Shown here: in pieces, positions 24,801 to 38,581 of the stretch
Layout: every line of letters starts with the position of its first letter
How positions within the stretch are numbered: position 1 is the stretch's first letter
Translations under genes and position numbers: made by a program
The notes under the pieces: generated by a model
Told to the model about the DNA's origin: nothing
The model's input: only the letters and a program-made list of their open reading frames with translations
The model's database searches: none
NCBI RefSeq assembly: GCF_020382885.2
Contig: NC_058512.1
Coordinates: forward strand, 9,884,802 to 9,948,801
Reading direction: 5' to 3'
From: Scatophagus argus
Lineage: Eukaryota; Chordata; Actinopteri; Scatophagidae
Length of the DNA: 64,000 nt

Positions 24801-27800
24801 CAGAAAGGTGCATCCTTTTGATAAAAACAACAGATGGTCACAGAACGTTCAGCTTCTCCCCATGCATTGCTTTATGTTAACTCTTTCTCATCGTTGATTA
24901 AAAGCTTACGTCTGCATTCTTCTGAGTGATGTAATACATGTGAGGTAACTAAATAACTTAACCAGTCTGTATTTCATTATGCCGACACATGGAAGTTGTG
25001 ACCCTGTGGGGCTAAACCTTCAGTGTGAATGTTGTGCCTCGCACCAGAGTTCTAAAAGGTCAAGAATTCGTGTGCAACTGCACACTGCAAGAGAGTTGAA
25101 TAGTTTTTAGAAGCATACATATCAAACATGTGAAGGTCACATTTTTTTCTGAGGCTTGATATGTCTCACCCACAGCCACCACTGACACTGAATGTTAATC
25201 TCCTCCCCCTTGTCACGATGTTTGTCAAATGGCCTACTTTTATTTTGGGAAGCTGTGACAAGGTCTGTGCTTGACCTTACTGCTCAAGGTTACTTGAACT
25301 GTTTGTAACTAAAGCTGCAGTCACTGGGACAAGCATGGCACATGACCCTTGTTTTTTTTTTCCTCTTTTTTTTGGTGCAAGGTCACTTGCGAATTGCATA
25401 ATAATCTTACCTACACACCCACCATGTAGGCATGAAATTCACCTCTCCAGAAAGTGAAGCACAAATTAGAAAAGACGTGCTTGATTTTTCCACTGTGGTA
25501 GTCTCCTCAAAGTGACATTGGTTTCTTTCCTACTGTTCTCTTGTTAAATTTTACCCTGTGTATACAGTACATAATCGTAACTGTATTGTTTTGGTCTTCT
25601 GTGTTTTGTAGGGAGCAGCACAGCCTGTATTGTGGTTCTGGATCGACGGAGTCACCGGCTACACACGTGTAACCTCGGTGACTCGGGCTTCCTTGTGGTT
25701 CGTGGAGGAGAGGTAGTTCATCGCTCAGACGAACAGCAGCACTATTTTAACACGCCCTTCCAGCTGTCTATCGCTCCTCCAGGAGCTGAAGGGGTGGTAC
25801 TCAGTGACAGGTCAGTAGCTCAGGCGATTTAAAGAATATATATTCTTTAGCTTTTTAGCATTGCAGCACACTACACAGGAAAACACAAGTCAGTCAGAGA
25901 AAGATAAAAGTTAAAATGTTCTTTGTTGCTGAACTACTTCCCTGGTTCAGCCTGCACATGCCACAGTTGGTGTGTATGCCATTTTGCAAAATAAGTGATG
26001 AAAAGCAGAACATGTTCACTTTCATTTTCCCTTCTCAACAAATGTTGAGATAATCAGACTGGATTTGTTAAAACATTGCTTTTCCTCTCATGTGGGCAGC
26101 AAACGTAGAACTTTTAGACAGTGTTTGCAGGATAAACAAGACCTGCTTTGGCATCACATTCCTGACACGGCTACCTTAAATACTCTGTCCTTATATCACC
26201 AACCGCATGGAAAATCAACTCATCTCATATCCTGTTTATAGTTAATTGTTCTGGTTTACATTTCAGCTATTTTAAATATGAACACACCACCATCGTCATC
26301 ATTATTATCACAAAACCCAAATAAATCAGCCCTCATCAGCACATGTACATACATAATCAGAAAAACGTTGGGAATTTTGTATTCAGATTGAATTTGAATA
26401 AGTGGTTAAGGGTTGATACTGTTTTCTCATGAACTTGTTTGTAAGAGTAATTTATACACACCATTATCTCTGTGTTGTTCCCTGCACAAAGCAATGTGAT
26501 TCTCTGGCTCCAACCAGTCCAGTGAAGCTTGTGTCTCTTAGAAAATCTAGAAAATATCTAGAATGTGATTCCAAAATGTTTCCTCATGAAGTAACATTTA
26601 AAGTACAAGACACAGAATGCACAAGCATGCATATAGGCTTTCCAGGCTGCTCAGATAGGTGTGACATTCTGAGTCTGACAATGGAAGCCTGAATAATGAC
26701 AGATAAACCTTCTGTAATCCACTTGGAGCAGCCTCGAGGACCAGATTTTGAATTCTTTTTCCATTGGTTTAATCCTGTTTTTCTGGTGTGAAGTAAAGTT
26801 TAAGATTGAACCATTTAACAACTAAACATTTAAGTACATTTATGTATCTGTTGTGTGTCACCTTAAAATAAAACCCATAGAAATATAGCCTGAACATAAG
26901 GTTAAAGGCCCTCATAAAATAAACTTGAGTTTGGTGTCAGAAAGCAACAGGACCTGGCAAGGACACACAGGACAGACTACTCCCGAGTTAGCTGTCAGAT
27001 TAAACACCCACGCTCCATCCACCCTGAAGATTTGGCAGAGTGACTTCTGACCTGCCTAATTCCATATTGGAAACTGTTTACAGCCGCTCAGGCGCTGCAT
27101 GCTCGTGTTTCACTTGTGACTGATTTTGCCATGACCCCCATTTCCTCTAGTCCCGAAGCTGCTGACAGCTCCTCCTTTGACGTGCAGCTCGGTGACATCA
27201 TCCTGACGGCAAGCGACGGCCTCTTTGACAACATGCCAGACTACATGATTCTTCAGGAGCTCAAGAAAATCAAGGTGTCATATCTGGATTGCAGCTTATT
27301 CTTTCATACATACTGTATCTAATTATAAAACATAAACACAGGAAAAAAATGCATCTTTCACATTTATTACCTTTTATTTTTGCTCATTTCAGGCTACCAA
27401 CTATGACAGCATCCTACAGACTGCACAGAGCATTGCAAAGCAAGCTCACGACCTTGCCTACGACCCCAACTATATGTCCCCTTTTGCACAGTTTGCCTGT
27501 GACAATGGACTGAACGTGAGAGGTAAGTATACTGTGCTTCATATGCTGTGTTGTCCCTTAAAAGGACCATGCTTTAAACAGTACATGCAATTCAGATGTT
27601 AAGCCAAAATGGCCTTTTTCTTTACTGAAGCAGAAATCTTTGAAATGTTTTATCCTTTCTTTTATCCTTCCGTTGTTATCACTTGCCAATTTTAGCTGCA
27701 ACCCCTAAAGACTGAAATGAAGTGGATATTTTACATTTATTACAGGACACATAATTTTTGTATTTATTGATAAATGGAAATGAAAAACTGATGATCAGTC

Positions 27801-27897
27801 TTAGCACAATTTGTCACACTCTTTGTCTTATCCTGCAGGAGGGAAGCCAGATGATATCACGGTGCTGCTGTCCATTGTGGCTGAATATACAGACTGA
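21837..27897 (+). CDS. pptc7: PPTC7, PP2C-type protein phosphatase, 297 aa
   Basis: PPTC7 is a metal-dependent Ser/Thr phosphatase of the PP2C family that acts in mitochondria and limits mitophagy. Exons: 21837-22038, 24421-24600, 25612-25810, 27151-27274, 27393-27522, 27839-27897. All have GT-AG borders and matching phases and total 894 bases (297 aa; human about 304). PP2C metal and catalytic motifs are present: ADGVGGW (Asp71), [11 protein letters not shown] (Asp151), [10 protein letters not shown] (Asp216) and [10 protein letters not shown] (Asp283/284). The N-terminus ([18 protein letters not shown]) is basic and amphipathic, as for a mitochondrial signal. The ATG at 21837 gives the N-terminus expected for the family. 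The encoded C-terminus, [10 protein letters not shown], matches human as I remember it. Teleosts may have two copies (a/b), not resolved here. Confidence 0.96.
22039..24420 (+). other. pptc7 intron 1
   Basis: A 2.4-kb intron. It holds a retroposon-type tail at about 23630-23860 and an unrecognised 87-codon open stretch at 23912-24175. No other gene is visible. Confidence 0.75.
23630..23860 (+). repeat. teleost non-LTR retroposon 3' tail remnant
   Basis: The core GATAAACTTTATTGATCCCA followed by CAGTGGGGAAATG is a hallmark of common teleost retroposon tails. It continues with GTGCAAAAA-type sequence and repeated ATACAG/TTTACAG. The copy has no coding part. The exact family is not assigned. 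Confidence 0.6.
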
Positions 27898-30305
27898 CTG
27901 TGTGTGAGAGTGCATGCGTGCTTCTCTGGGGCTGGTCCTTCCTTGCCGTCTGCCTGAGTCTTCCACCTGCAGCCCTCCAAAAAAAATAATGCACCGCATC
28001 CTGTGGACTGACAGGGGAAGCCCACCGACATGACGCACACTCCTCGCTGCGGGGCTGACGTCCACCTGTGTTTTTGTTTTCTTCCTCTGTTTGGTTTTGG
28101 TACTTGAACGGGTGAGGGGAAGCAGGCAGCTAGAACAATGTCATGTTGATCATGATGCAGGAGGAGATGAGTACGACAGGCTGAGGGATGCATTTCAGTC
28201 TACCATGTCTCATTGTGTGGCATCAACACTTTTTAGGTGATGTGACTAAGAGACAGTCCAGGACAGTTTGCTTTGCCTGAGGGTTTTAAAACCTAGTAGC
28301 CCTCATGTATAAAAAAGCTATATTATAAGAGGAGTAAGCCATGGTTTGGGATTCTTCAGAACGTAGTTATATAGCCGACTATTGAATCCAGCCGTCTGTT
28401 GTTTCAGTAGTTAATCTGTTCCTTGTTGTAAACGTGTTTGAACAAAGTATATTGAGGGACTGAGGCTGGATGTGGATGGGTGTAGAGAATGAGATCTGGT
28501 TTGTTCGAGAGTGAGAGTTGGGTTTCAGTGTCATTGGATTTAGGAGTGTGAACAATGGAAGAGGTCACAAATTACTCAGATCAAAGAAACCATGAGATTT
28601 GTTAGAGTTTACATGTGAAAGTTGGTCAGGCTTGGTCACTTGGCTGAGGATCCGCACATCCTGATCAGTTGTAAATATTTCTGTGTTGTCAGGACTAAGT
28701 TCTGGCCTTTTGGTTGTCTTTGCTTTGGTTGTTGAAGTAAACCCCTATTTCATTACTCTTGTGGAAGGTGTACACATGCATTCATAAGTATATTTTCCTG
28801 TGTAGATGTTAATCTTGAAGTAATCTTTATCAAACCCACACTTCCACTGGCTGAAACGAGCAAGAAGATATGTGCTGAGATTGATAACTGTTGTGGTAGA
28901 AAGGATGTTAGTGTGTGTGTGTGTTTGTGTGGCATACGTGGGAGAAGTTATTAAAAAGTGTGTAATGTATTTAATGTCTGTATTTGTAATCTCACAAAGC
29001 TAAAGCTAGCATCTGGGAATGCTTAAAATTGCAATGATAGGTCAGGCATGAAATTAAAAGGAAAAGATGTATTTTTTTAACATTATTTAGTTTTAAAAGC
29101 AAGAGATTGAAGTGTCAGCTGACATGATTTATGTGTGATGGATGACAGAGATTCAGTGATCTTAACAAGAATCAGGTGTGTGTGACTATTTTTTTAATCT
29201 CTCAGTTCCTTATTTCCCTTTACTTTTGTTTGCTGCTTTCATTTTTAATTCAGATGTCTAACTTGACACGATTTATATGACTATGGTCACCATGATTGTA
29301 AAGAGAGTGTGTGTGTAAGTGTGAAAGTGTGTAAAAATGACATTAATCGAAGACATTGATACTGTTCTGCTCATAATAGTCTGTCCCCTTTATCTATCAG
29401 CTCACCCAAGTTGTTTGGACAATGTCTTTACAGTTTAAAAGCAGGGGCACCAAAGACACATTTTCTTTGTGTATGTAATAATGCTTTGTTGTGACACCAT
29501 ACAGCAATACTGTAAATTCTTGTGCTCTGCATCTTGTGTGGTGGTGAGGAAGTCTTAGAAATGATCAGAGGGATATTTTTTTTTTTCTATGCCAACAGCT
29601 GTTTTTTTTGTTTTTTTAAAGAACAAAAGCTGTACCATATTCTTGGTTTAAGTTATACATGACTGTATAAGACAGGTTTATGAAACCAAAGAAGGAAAGC
29701 CATATATAAACACATGATTAGGGTACTGCTCTGTAGGCCCTGCTGTAACGATAACATGGTGTTTCTTCCATATACATAAAATGACAATTATTTAAATGCT
29801 ATCTGTCTTACTGTCTGCATGGTTTCTGTCTTAGCTACTGGCACTATTTAAAGTTAATTTCACAAAGTTGTAGTCTCTTCTGGTCCTTAGAATTGGCTGT
29901 ATATGGTGTATAAAGGTTCTGAACTTGGGAGATGGCCCTATCTTTGACAGGATGCAGAAGCAAGGTTGGTGAAAAGGTTATGGTGCTGTGAATTTGAAGT
30001 ACGACGGTGAGCACAGTTTCAGCCTTAACAAATAGCTAGACCTGTAATCAAGAGGCCTTTCCTGTCATTGCAAGCTTGTCTCGTCTCGGTCGAGTTGCCC
30101 GATGTTTGATGTAAATGAAGTGTGCCCGTCTTTCTCTCCCGTAAAGCCGTTTCTCAAAGGTGCTTCTGCAGTCTGTATGGTATGATTGTCCTCTTTTCAG
30201 CAAGCAATGTTTGTGTGTATGAAAGATACAGCTATGTCTGCAGTGTAACAATGCAGGTCTAATTTATGTAAATATGTTTTAAAATATGTACAATATTTAA
30301 ATAAA
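27898..30305 (+). other. pptc7: long 3' UTR of pptc7
   Basis: From the stop to an AATAAA at 30300-30305 there is no other gene. AT-rich stretches, GT runs and TGTAAATA-type motifs (near 28670 and 30267) look like UTR. A length of about 2.4 kb is inferred because no AATAAA hexamer was noticed earlier in this stretch. Confidence 0.6.
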
Positions 30306-31434
30306 GAATCTAGTATTTATACTAAATTTGGTTGAGTGTTTTCTTCATGCACCGTTCACAAAAGACACATTCAGACTTAGAAAATTCAAGCTTATAAAGT
30401 GATTCAGAGCTGTAACGTAGATACTCTTATTACATTTATTTGACAACTATATTTACCTTACGGTTTAACATTTTAAAAATGCCATCAGCAAAATATTATG
30501 CATTAAAGTACCTTTGAGTTGAGAAATTCTTCCTGAGTTAAAAGTAAAATTCTGAAAGCAGGGCTAACATTATTTTTAAACTGTGCTATTATTACTTTTA
30601 CCAAACCTAAGTCAAGGATCTGAACAGTTCTACCACTGGAGGCTGCAAAGTGATAAAATGTCCTTTTCATGTAACTTCATCTTTCCTGTTCTCCACGTCT
30701 TAAAGTTCAGCTGTGACTGAAAGTAGTAGTAGCATGATGTAAAGTCACAGTTACTGTCTAGAGAGAGATTACTTCTGCATGTTATCTTTGCATAAAAATC
30801 CAATAAAAACTCAAGGTAAAGAACTTAAGTTAGTTCACAAAAAGCTAGTGTTTAATACTGTACGTTAATATTTAACTTTCAGCAGTAGATGGCAGTGGAG
30901 AGTCACGGGATGCCATGGATGTTTTGTTTACTAATCTGCAGCAGCCTTTCTTCCTTGTAGCCGACAGCTAACCTACATTCTTGCTGACAGCAGGGGATTC
31001 GGGCTAAAATAGGTGTGTGTCAGCTGACAGTTGTGTGATGCTAGCATGTTAGCTTCGGAGTTAGCAAGCAGTTACTGTACTAACTTGGCGTTTGTCGTTT
31101 ATAACGTTCGCTGCGTCTGGTCTTTAATACTTTGATCAACCGGTGCATTTTTTGTGTGTGACTCCATCATCGATTAATGGACCAAATCGGTTTATCATGA
31201 AACAAACCCGTTATTTAACGCCAAGTGGGTTTTTATAGCATTTCCGAGCTAGCTGAGAGGAAGCAATCTCCTTAGCAGTCGTAGCTAGCTGTTACAGTTG
31301 CTTAGCTAACCAGTAGGCGTCTTCATGGAGAGTTTTAAAGTGTTGAAGTTAAGCTTTCAATATTGGTTGTAAGGTTATGTTATGTGAACAGACCACAGAG
31401 CTGCGCTTTTTTTGCTAAGGTAAATGTTGATTAA
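30306..31434. other. spacer and 5' region of tbc1d10a
   Basis: Sequence after the pptc7 poly(A) signal is AT-rich. From about 30950 onward it becomes more mixed, with several TTAGC/GCTAGC motifs, and likely holds the tbc1d10a promoter and 5' leader. No TATA box at a fitting distance is clear. Confidence 0.4.
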
Positions 31435-34400
31435 ATGGCAAAAACTGAGCAGGGCAATGGACTTGATTTGCGGGGCAGTACAGAGAAGCTGACAGAAAAT
31501 GGGAAAGGCAATTCCTATGGGTCCGACCCAGAGGTAAACGGCAGTACAGTCCCCGGGGAGAAACAGGTCGACAAGTACGGATTCACCGGAGGAGCTCAGC
31601 AGTCCGTCGGAAATTTGTAAGTGAAACTGCTAATGCGCTAAGCTTTCCTGAAGTACTGTTGATGGTAACAGCGACTGAATTTACTCTTCAGTGGATTTTC
31701 CGCAGGCTCCCCCAGAGCTGTTGACTTTTTCCTTCCACATTAAATAAAAAATAATAATAATATAAATATTTAAGACAGGCAGCTGCCCAAATCCGTGGTC
31801 ATTTCACTCATGAGAAAGGACAGTGTTCGTGCTGTTAATTGAATGTGGACAAAGAAAAACTAAGGATAGACGTGGACCACTAGCACCCAGCCTTCTTGGC
31901 CTCTGATCCTTAAAAGCAAAGTTAGGACTACTTGTGACCCCTTGGCTTTGTCACAGGCCACAGGTACTCAGTGAGCTTGTCCATTCTTATATTTGACCTT
32001 TTAAACCATCAAATCATCTCCACGTCTCTGAGGGTCTTCTGACCTAAAGCTATGACTGTTTCTTGGTCTAAGTGTGAGGGGGATTGAGCTTTTGCTGTTG
32101 TGGCCTAAAGACATAGTCTTTGTCATTTGAACCTGCGTAATATCCCAGTTTTCGTTCTATATCCCTTTTGCTTTTACATAAGCTGATGTTTAACCTTGTG
32201 TTGAAAATTGCACAAAGTGACAGAAGAAGAACTTTGGCTATTGTCAATCAGCTCTTTAATTGTTTTTGCTAAGAAGACCAGGCATGTTGACTAGGTGTGT
32301 TTGGGAGACCAGGAGGGGAGAGTGTGTGTGTGTATGATACCATTGCAGCTCTGCTCCTCGTAAGGACTGAGCTGAAGTGAGATACTTGTGCAAGTTTTTT
32401 GTAGGAGGTTGTAGGGAACTGAACAAGGGGAAAGTTCTCCCACAGCTTCCTGTTTTCCTTGTTCTTTGCTGCTGTTGGCAAGTGTTCCACTGTTTTGTCT
32501 GAGGTTAGGTTTCCTGTGTGGACAAGGAAGAGATGAGCCACAGTCCCGCCCCCTCTGATGACAGGATTCCCCCGTCATAAGTACAGGAAAAATGTACAGG
32601 GAAATGACAGTACAGTATAGCCATTGTCAATTTGCATGAAAGTAACTTGTTTAATTTTATCAGTAACATTGTCTCCCATCTCCACAGTGCGGAAGAAATC
32701 CCAACTGAGGTGCTGAGGCAGCGTGAGGCAAAATGGCTGGAGATGCTCAACAGCTGGGACAAATGGATGGCCAAAAAACACAAGAAGGTCTGCTTTTTAA
32801 ATTGTAAGGATCTTGTTGTTGCCACAGCAGTTTTGGAATAGACCAAACAATATGACTTCATTTCAGAACTTGAGCAGAAAAATATGTTATCCTTTCTCTG
32901 TGATGCATGGTTCAGGTATTTGAAATGTTATCTTTGACGATCAGTTACACAACATTGGAATGTTAAATTTGTTGAATAACAGGTGAAAGAGCGCTGTCAG
33001 AAGGGGATCCCTCCATCCCTGCGTGGCCGGGCCTGGCTCTACCTCACTGGAGGCAAAGTGAAAAGGGAGCAAAACCTGGGCAAATTCAAGGTCAGTCTTA
33101 TATTTGTGATTCCTGCTTGTAAGCTTCCAGTTCCAGAATTAACTGCATTATATTGTAGTGGCAGTATAATACTGATAATATTAAAAAAAGAACTGGCAGG
33201 TGTGAAATGGCTAAAAAATGTCAGCAGTAATTTTGCAAAAGCTAACAACATGATGTTATGTTTGTAGGAACTGGACAGCCAGCCAGGAGATCCTAAATGG
33301 ATAGATATTATTGAGAGGGACCTCCATCGACAGTTTCCCTTCCATGAAATGTTTGCAGCAAGAGGAGGTCATGGGTAAGCCATGCCTTCTAAATGCACAC
33401 CTCCTTCACGGTGTCCGTTATTGTGTTTTAATGTGGCTGAATATAGTTTCTGAATATAATTTATATTGCGTTCCTATGTTCAGGCAGCAGGACCTGCTCA
33501 GCGTGCTGAAGGCTTATACTCTGTATCGTCCTGAAGAGGGCTATTGTCAGGCTCAGGCTCCCATTGCTGCTGTACTCCTGATGCACATGCCAGCAGAGGT
33601 GAACACACATAATAGCAATTCAACTTTTCCACAGAATTTTCTGTCTCTAAATAATCTATAGTTTATGCTGTGTACTCACTTCTCAGATGCATGAGTGTGA
33701 AAGATTTGCCGTGTAAAGTACAATTTCTCTGTCAAAGTGCTTCACTTGAATATTAATGGTAATGATTTTTTTCATCTGAAATGCCTTCCTTTGTTTCCTT
33801 TCTTTGCCCTAGGATGCATTCTGGGTTCTTGTACAGATATGTGAGAAATACCTTCCTGGCTACTACAGTACAGGGCTGGTAAGGGTCCAGGCAGACACCT
33901 GTCACATCATTTTGTAAAGAAGACTTTGATATCATATGAAAGCTAGAGAACGAACAGGGTTCATCATGTCAGTCATCCGAACCCGGTATACACAGAATGT
34001 TGTAGCCATGACACTATGTTTCTGACAACTGCATTTCTGTCATATTATGGGCCTGAATCCTTACATGTATTTACATTTTCAAGAAACCAAACTGGCCCAT
34101 ATTTAATTACCTTTTACTTCAGCATTTATGTTCTTGAAAGCATCTCATGATTTATCTAGCCGAGCAAAAGTCGTAAGTCAGCTTCAGTTTACAGAATCTG
34201 TACACGTGATATGTGGCTGCAGTGGTGGTGTTAGATTTTTCAGGCCACTGTGTCTCTTGCTTGGCGCTGATATGCTGACAACTTGTTGGCATGAGGTGGT
34301 GACCAAGCTACAAGGACGAGATAATCAGACAATCAGATTAAGCGCCGGGAAAGGTCTGCTCCTTCTCTCTGTCTCTCCCTTCCCACTGACTGCTGTTCCA

Positions 34401-35892
34401 CATTGTCTCCGCAGGAGGCCATCCAGCTGGATGGGGAGATCCTGTACGCTCTGCTGCGGCGGGTGTCTCCTGTGGCCCACTCTCACCTCAAGAAGCACAA
34501 GCTGGAACCCATCCTGTACATGACCGAGTGGTTCATGTGTGCCTTCTCTCGGACTCTGCCGTGGGCCTCAGTGCTGCGTGTCTGGGACATGTTTCTTTGT
34601 GAGGGTGAGATGCTGCACTGATGTACTATTATTATTTGGAGAATGAAAGCAGCTTTGTTTGAAGTGGAATCAAGGATTGTTGTGCACGTCCCACAGTTAC
34701 ATGTGAATACATCGGTCCTTTAGAATCCTACTGTCTTTGTTGTTTGAATTTTTAGTCTGTTACACCTCCAGTGTTTAACCAGTAAAACAATACTTAAATA
34801 CACAGTAGCAATATTTAATCATCCTCCAGGCCCTGTCATGTGCTTTTTGTCATCATGTTTAATTTCACTTGTAAAACACTAAAGTGTGATCACCTTTAAA
34901 ATAACAAAGCAAATATTGAATACTTCCTTATCCCAAAGTAAACTACTATTTTAGTTTGAATTGAGAAATAAGAAAATATATATAAAATATATCACCACAC
35001 TGCAACAATGTTGAACCCAATCCATGTGGCAACATCACAATTAATGTTAAATTAAAATAAAATAAAAATGAAGACTGCTGCTCCAGCTGCATGATGTCTG
35101 TTGTGATGCTGTTCTCAGGCGTGAAGATTATCTTCCGAGTGGGCCTGGTACTCCTGAAGTGCATGCTGGGATCCCAAGATAAACTGAAGTCCTGTCAAGG
35201 TCTCTATGAAACAATGGAGCTGCTCCGAGCTATACAGCCACAGTATATGCAAGAAGGCTTCCTGGCACAACAGGTGCAATTATACTTTGTCATTGTTGTA
35301 ATGTGTGTTATCCAGTTTATTGTTCTGACCCAGCACTTACTGCATGCTCAGCTGGCTTCCTCTTTGATTTTGTCCTCCTGTGGTTGTGGTAACAGCGACA
35401 GAAGACTTACCTGTAACATGCTGGATTACTTCAACCAAGCACCCCAGTCATCGATTTAATGGGCATTCTCCCCTTGTATTTCAGATTGTTGAGTTACAGG
35501 TGTCTGAGAAGGACATTGAGAAGGAGCACCACTCTCAGCTGCGGCGATGGAAGGAGTCTCATGGAGATTTGCACTGCAAGTCCCCTCCCAGGATGCACGG
35601 CGCCAAGGCCATCATTGCTGCCGATCCACCCAGCCGACAGGACCTTAGACAGAGGCCCACCATCATCGTGCATTCTCCTGAGGGATTCAAGACAGATGGG
35701 GAGAGAGCAGAGTACATAAAGAAAAATAGAAAGACTAAACAGGAAAAGGAGAAGAACACAAACCTACCACCCCAGGAAATCGTTAATCCTTACCTTCCTC
35801 ACAGTGAACCCTCCCCTCTTCTCAAGCAAATGACCAGAGAAGAAGGGTCCAAAGAGAGTCTGAGCAGTGCAGAGCATGACACTTACCTGTAA
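31435..35892 (+). CDS. tbc1d10a: TBC1D10A (EPI64) Rab GTPase-activating protein, 476 aa
   Basis: EPI64 is a TBC-domain GAP (Rab27a, Rab8 and Rab35 are reported targets) attached to microvilli through the EBP50 PDZ domain. Exons: 31435-31616, 32688-32787, 32983-33090, 33268-33374, 33484-33598, 33813-33878, 34415-34604, 35119-35273, 35485-35892. Phases agree and the total is 1431 bases (476 aa; human 508). The TBC domain starts near residue 100 ([12 protein letters not shown]). It has the arginine finger in IERDLHR (about Arg151) and the glutamine finger in GYCQAQ (about Gln188), so it should be active. The last four residues are DTYL, the PDZ ligand that defines EPI64 and separates it from TBC1D10B and TBC1D10C. 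The C-terminal tail is Lys/Glu-rich and shorter than in human. A teleost a/b paralogue label is not assigned. Confidence 0.96.
31617..32687 (+). other. tbc1d10a intron 1
   Basis: A 1.07-kb intron. Open frames on the - strand between 32269 and 32861 overlap it and exon 2, but they show no splice logic or known motif. Confidence 0.8.
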
Positions 35893-38194
35893 TGGGGTAA
35901 GTGTCACCGGTTTACACACAAAGCATTCCAAATTACAACTAAGTTAGCAGTGACATTCGTCAGATTTCAGCCTCACATGTCATAGCTGTCAGTGACATGA
36001 CAGACGTTTTCATGACATAGTGCATCTGTAGTAGTGTGACTGTCAGGTTTTGGTAAAATTGACCTTTTTACAACCTTGACACTGCAGAAAAAGTTATATT
36101 TTTAAAAACAACATTTGTAAAATTTGAACATTTGTAAAATTAATCACATTTATGAAACACTTTTAGATGATTGTCACTTACACAGGGGTTTACTGCACTT
36201 GTACCTTAGTTGCAAAGTCATGGAAATTGTGCATAAAAATATTGTAATTTCTTGTAAATTTAATGGAACACATCAATAATAATTTCCAGGAAGCAACAAC
36301 AGATGGTGACTATGTGTCCTTTGCATACATGTCTGTGAAGTTTTAGCCTGCGGGAGATCAGAGCTGTTAGCTTCATATGACTGGACATTCGGGGATATAC
36401 ACTCACACTCGCTGTTAACAGCTGCTGATGCTGCTGGTAACCTCTTTAAGGCAGCGTTTTTATTCTTTCCATTAGTTGTAAATGAAGTCTGATTTTATTT
36501 TAATTGATGAGGTCTTATCTAGAGCACTTTGCCTTCATAGTCTTCCTCTTTGTCAGCATTAGTCACTATGTTGCCAGCGTAGATATTCTTAGTTGAACTC
36601 CTTTGCTAGACTCAGTCATTCGCACTAATTTGCAGTCTCACATTTTATCAGTGTGTCTGCATTTGTTTTGCACAGTCTTGTGACAGTTAATGCTACATCC
36701 ATGAGTTTGTCTGTGCTGTTGTCGGCCACTTGGGGGCGTCCTGATTCTGATAATCTCTCAGCCTCAGCAGTGACCATCAGTAGCAGTAAAAACTGTCACA
36801 TGCTGTTTGAGTCTAAAATGAAGGAGGAAGTGTGCAGGGAACTTTTGTGCCACTAAGCCAAAGATTTATGCGATTAATGTGTATTTTTAAGATATATGTT
36901 GTGTAAGCAGTTTGTTCAATCATATTGAGATGCAGTATGTGACTGTTGTTAATTTGGGAGAGCATTATGATTCTATTTATGTTGTGAGTGAGAAATGGTA
37001 AATGCCATTTTGAAGAACATGAATACAAAGCTTTTGTTTTTCTTACATTGTGCTTAAAAGTTTGTGGGTCCTTTAGAGATATCTAATTTTGCTGTACAGG
37101 AAAAAGCTTTTTTTCTCTCTGTGGCATAGAATCTAAATGAAGGCCCAAATGCTCAATAAGTTACTTTTTTTAACATCCTAAATCAGGAAATGATTTGTTG
37201 ATGTTCTTAGTAGCAAAACTGCTTTTAATAAGCTTAAAAAATCCAAAATCAAAATTCGAGTCAGCAGTTCTATTCTAATGGCATTAGTTTCCATTATTTA
37301 GTTAAAATGAACTAAAACACTAGCTCTCTTTGTTACTTGAAATATGAAATATGTTTTTTTTTTTTTTGCACTTGTAGAAAAAAGCTTTTTAGGTAGATGT
37401 CAGGAAAGAAAATCCGAGCAACATTAGATATTAAAACATTGAGGGAGCCACAAATCTTTGTCAGTGACCAAAAAATATGTATTGATACTCATTTATTTGT
37501 GTTGTTTCAGTGAAGAAATTGCTTGAAAAACTCTTAATGAATTCAACATTTAACACTTCAAGTTCAGGAAATTCCTCCATCAGCAGTTAAGTGTGTAACT
37601 GTCCATCAGATGTGGTCAAGGTTTTTTAATGGGAAATGGTTGTGGGTGTGTGTTTCAAACCTTGTGGAGATTTTACTTTTAAATATTTGCCTACAGGTTT
37701 ATTTTTTATTCGAAACTCTGTTTGTCATGTCCTGTGAAGCTATTTTGATTTTAAACTTCTTCTGTGGCAAGAACATTCGTCAGATCACATTTAACCACAA
37801 TGCAGTCCATTAGTTGAGTTTCTATGAGGAGTTTTTATATTGTCATGTAGACAGTGCCACAAAGATTCATCCAGAGGTTCAAATGAATATGAAGGATAAA
37901 GGACACAGGATGTGGTTAGCCATCTAAAAACTATATTTTTTGTATGAATATTGAAATTAAATCCTTTTATAAAGATGAAGTACACTCCATATAGATACTG
38001 AGATGTTCCTTTTTAGTTACTATTGCAATTATTAGGATTAAAGAGAAAACTTATTAAGCCTAAGGCTTGTAAATCTGCATTCTGCTGTTTTCGTCAGTAT
38101 ACTTTATTTTTGATCTGTGTGCCGATTTGATTTGAAATCAGTCTCTCTTATCTACAAGCTGTTTTATATCAAATTGTAAATTTAAATCAATAAA
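35893..38194 (+). other. tbc1d10a: 3' UTR of tbc1d10a
   Basis: About 2.3 kb of AT-rich sequence ending at AATAAA (38189-38194), followed by unrelated spacer. A T tract at 37353-37367 and several short open frames carry no recognisable coding signal. Confidence 0.55.
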
Positions 38195-38550
38195 ATCTGA
38201 AACCTCATGGCTTTTGCAGAGCTGTCACATCTTACCTTTCTACGCTGACAACAAATCCCCTTTCTTCAGCTTACATTAAATACTAAACAAAGACAAGGAG
38301 ACCAGAGGAGAGCTGCCACACAGACTGGACCGAACAAGAAGGATTTCAATACTCCCTGTGTTATCATTCAGCGCCCTCACACCCGCCCTCACTCACCCAC
38401 GCAGCAGCGCACTTCCTTGGACACCTGTTTCTCCGGCTCTTTCAGCTCTTTGAGGAATTTGCATCTCAAATAGGGCGAATTCCCACAGCACCGTCCAAAG
38501 CGGCCTTTCGCCTTTGGAATCTGAATAGAGTCTTCTGCATGTATACAGGC

Positions 38551-38581
<31 letters not shown>

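Noticed and set aside
32269-32861. Overlapping - strand open frames near tbc1d10a exon 2.
   Set aside because: They span the intron and exon 2 of the real gene on the other strand and contain no motif.
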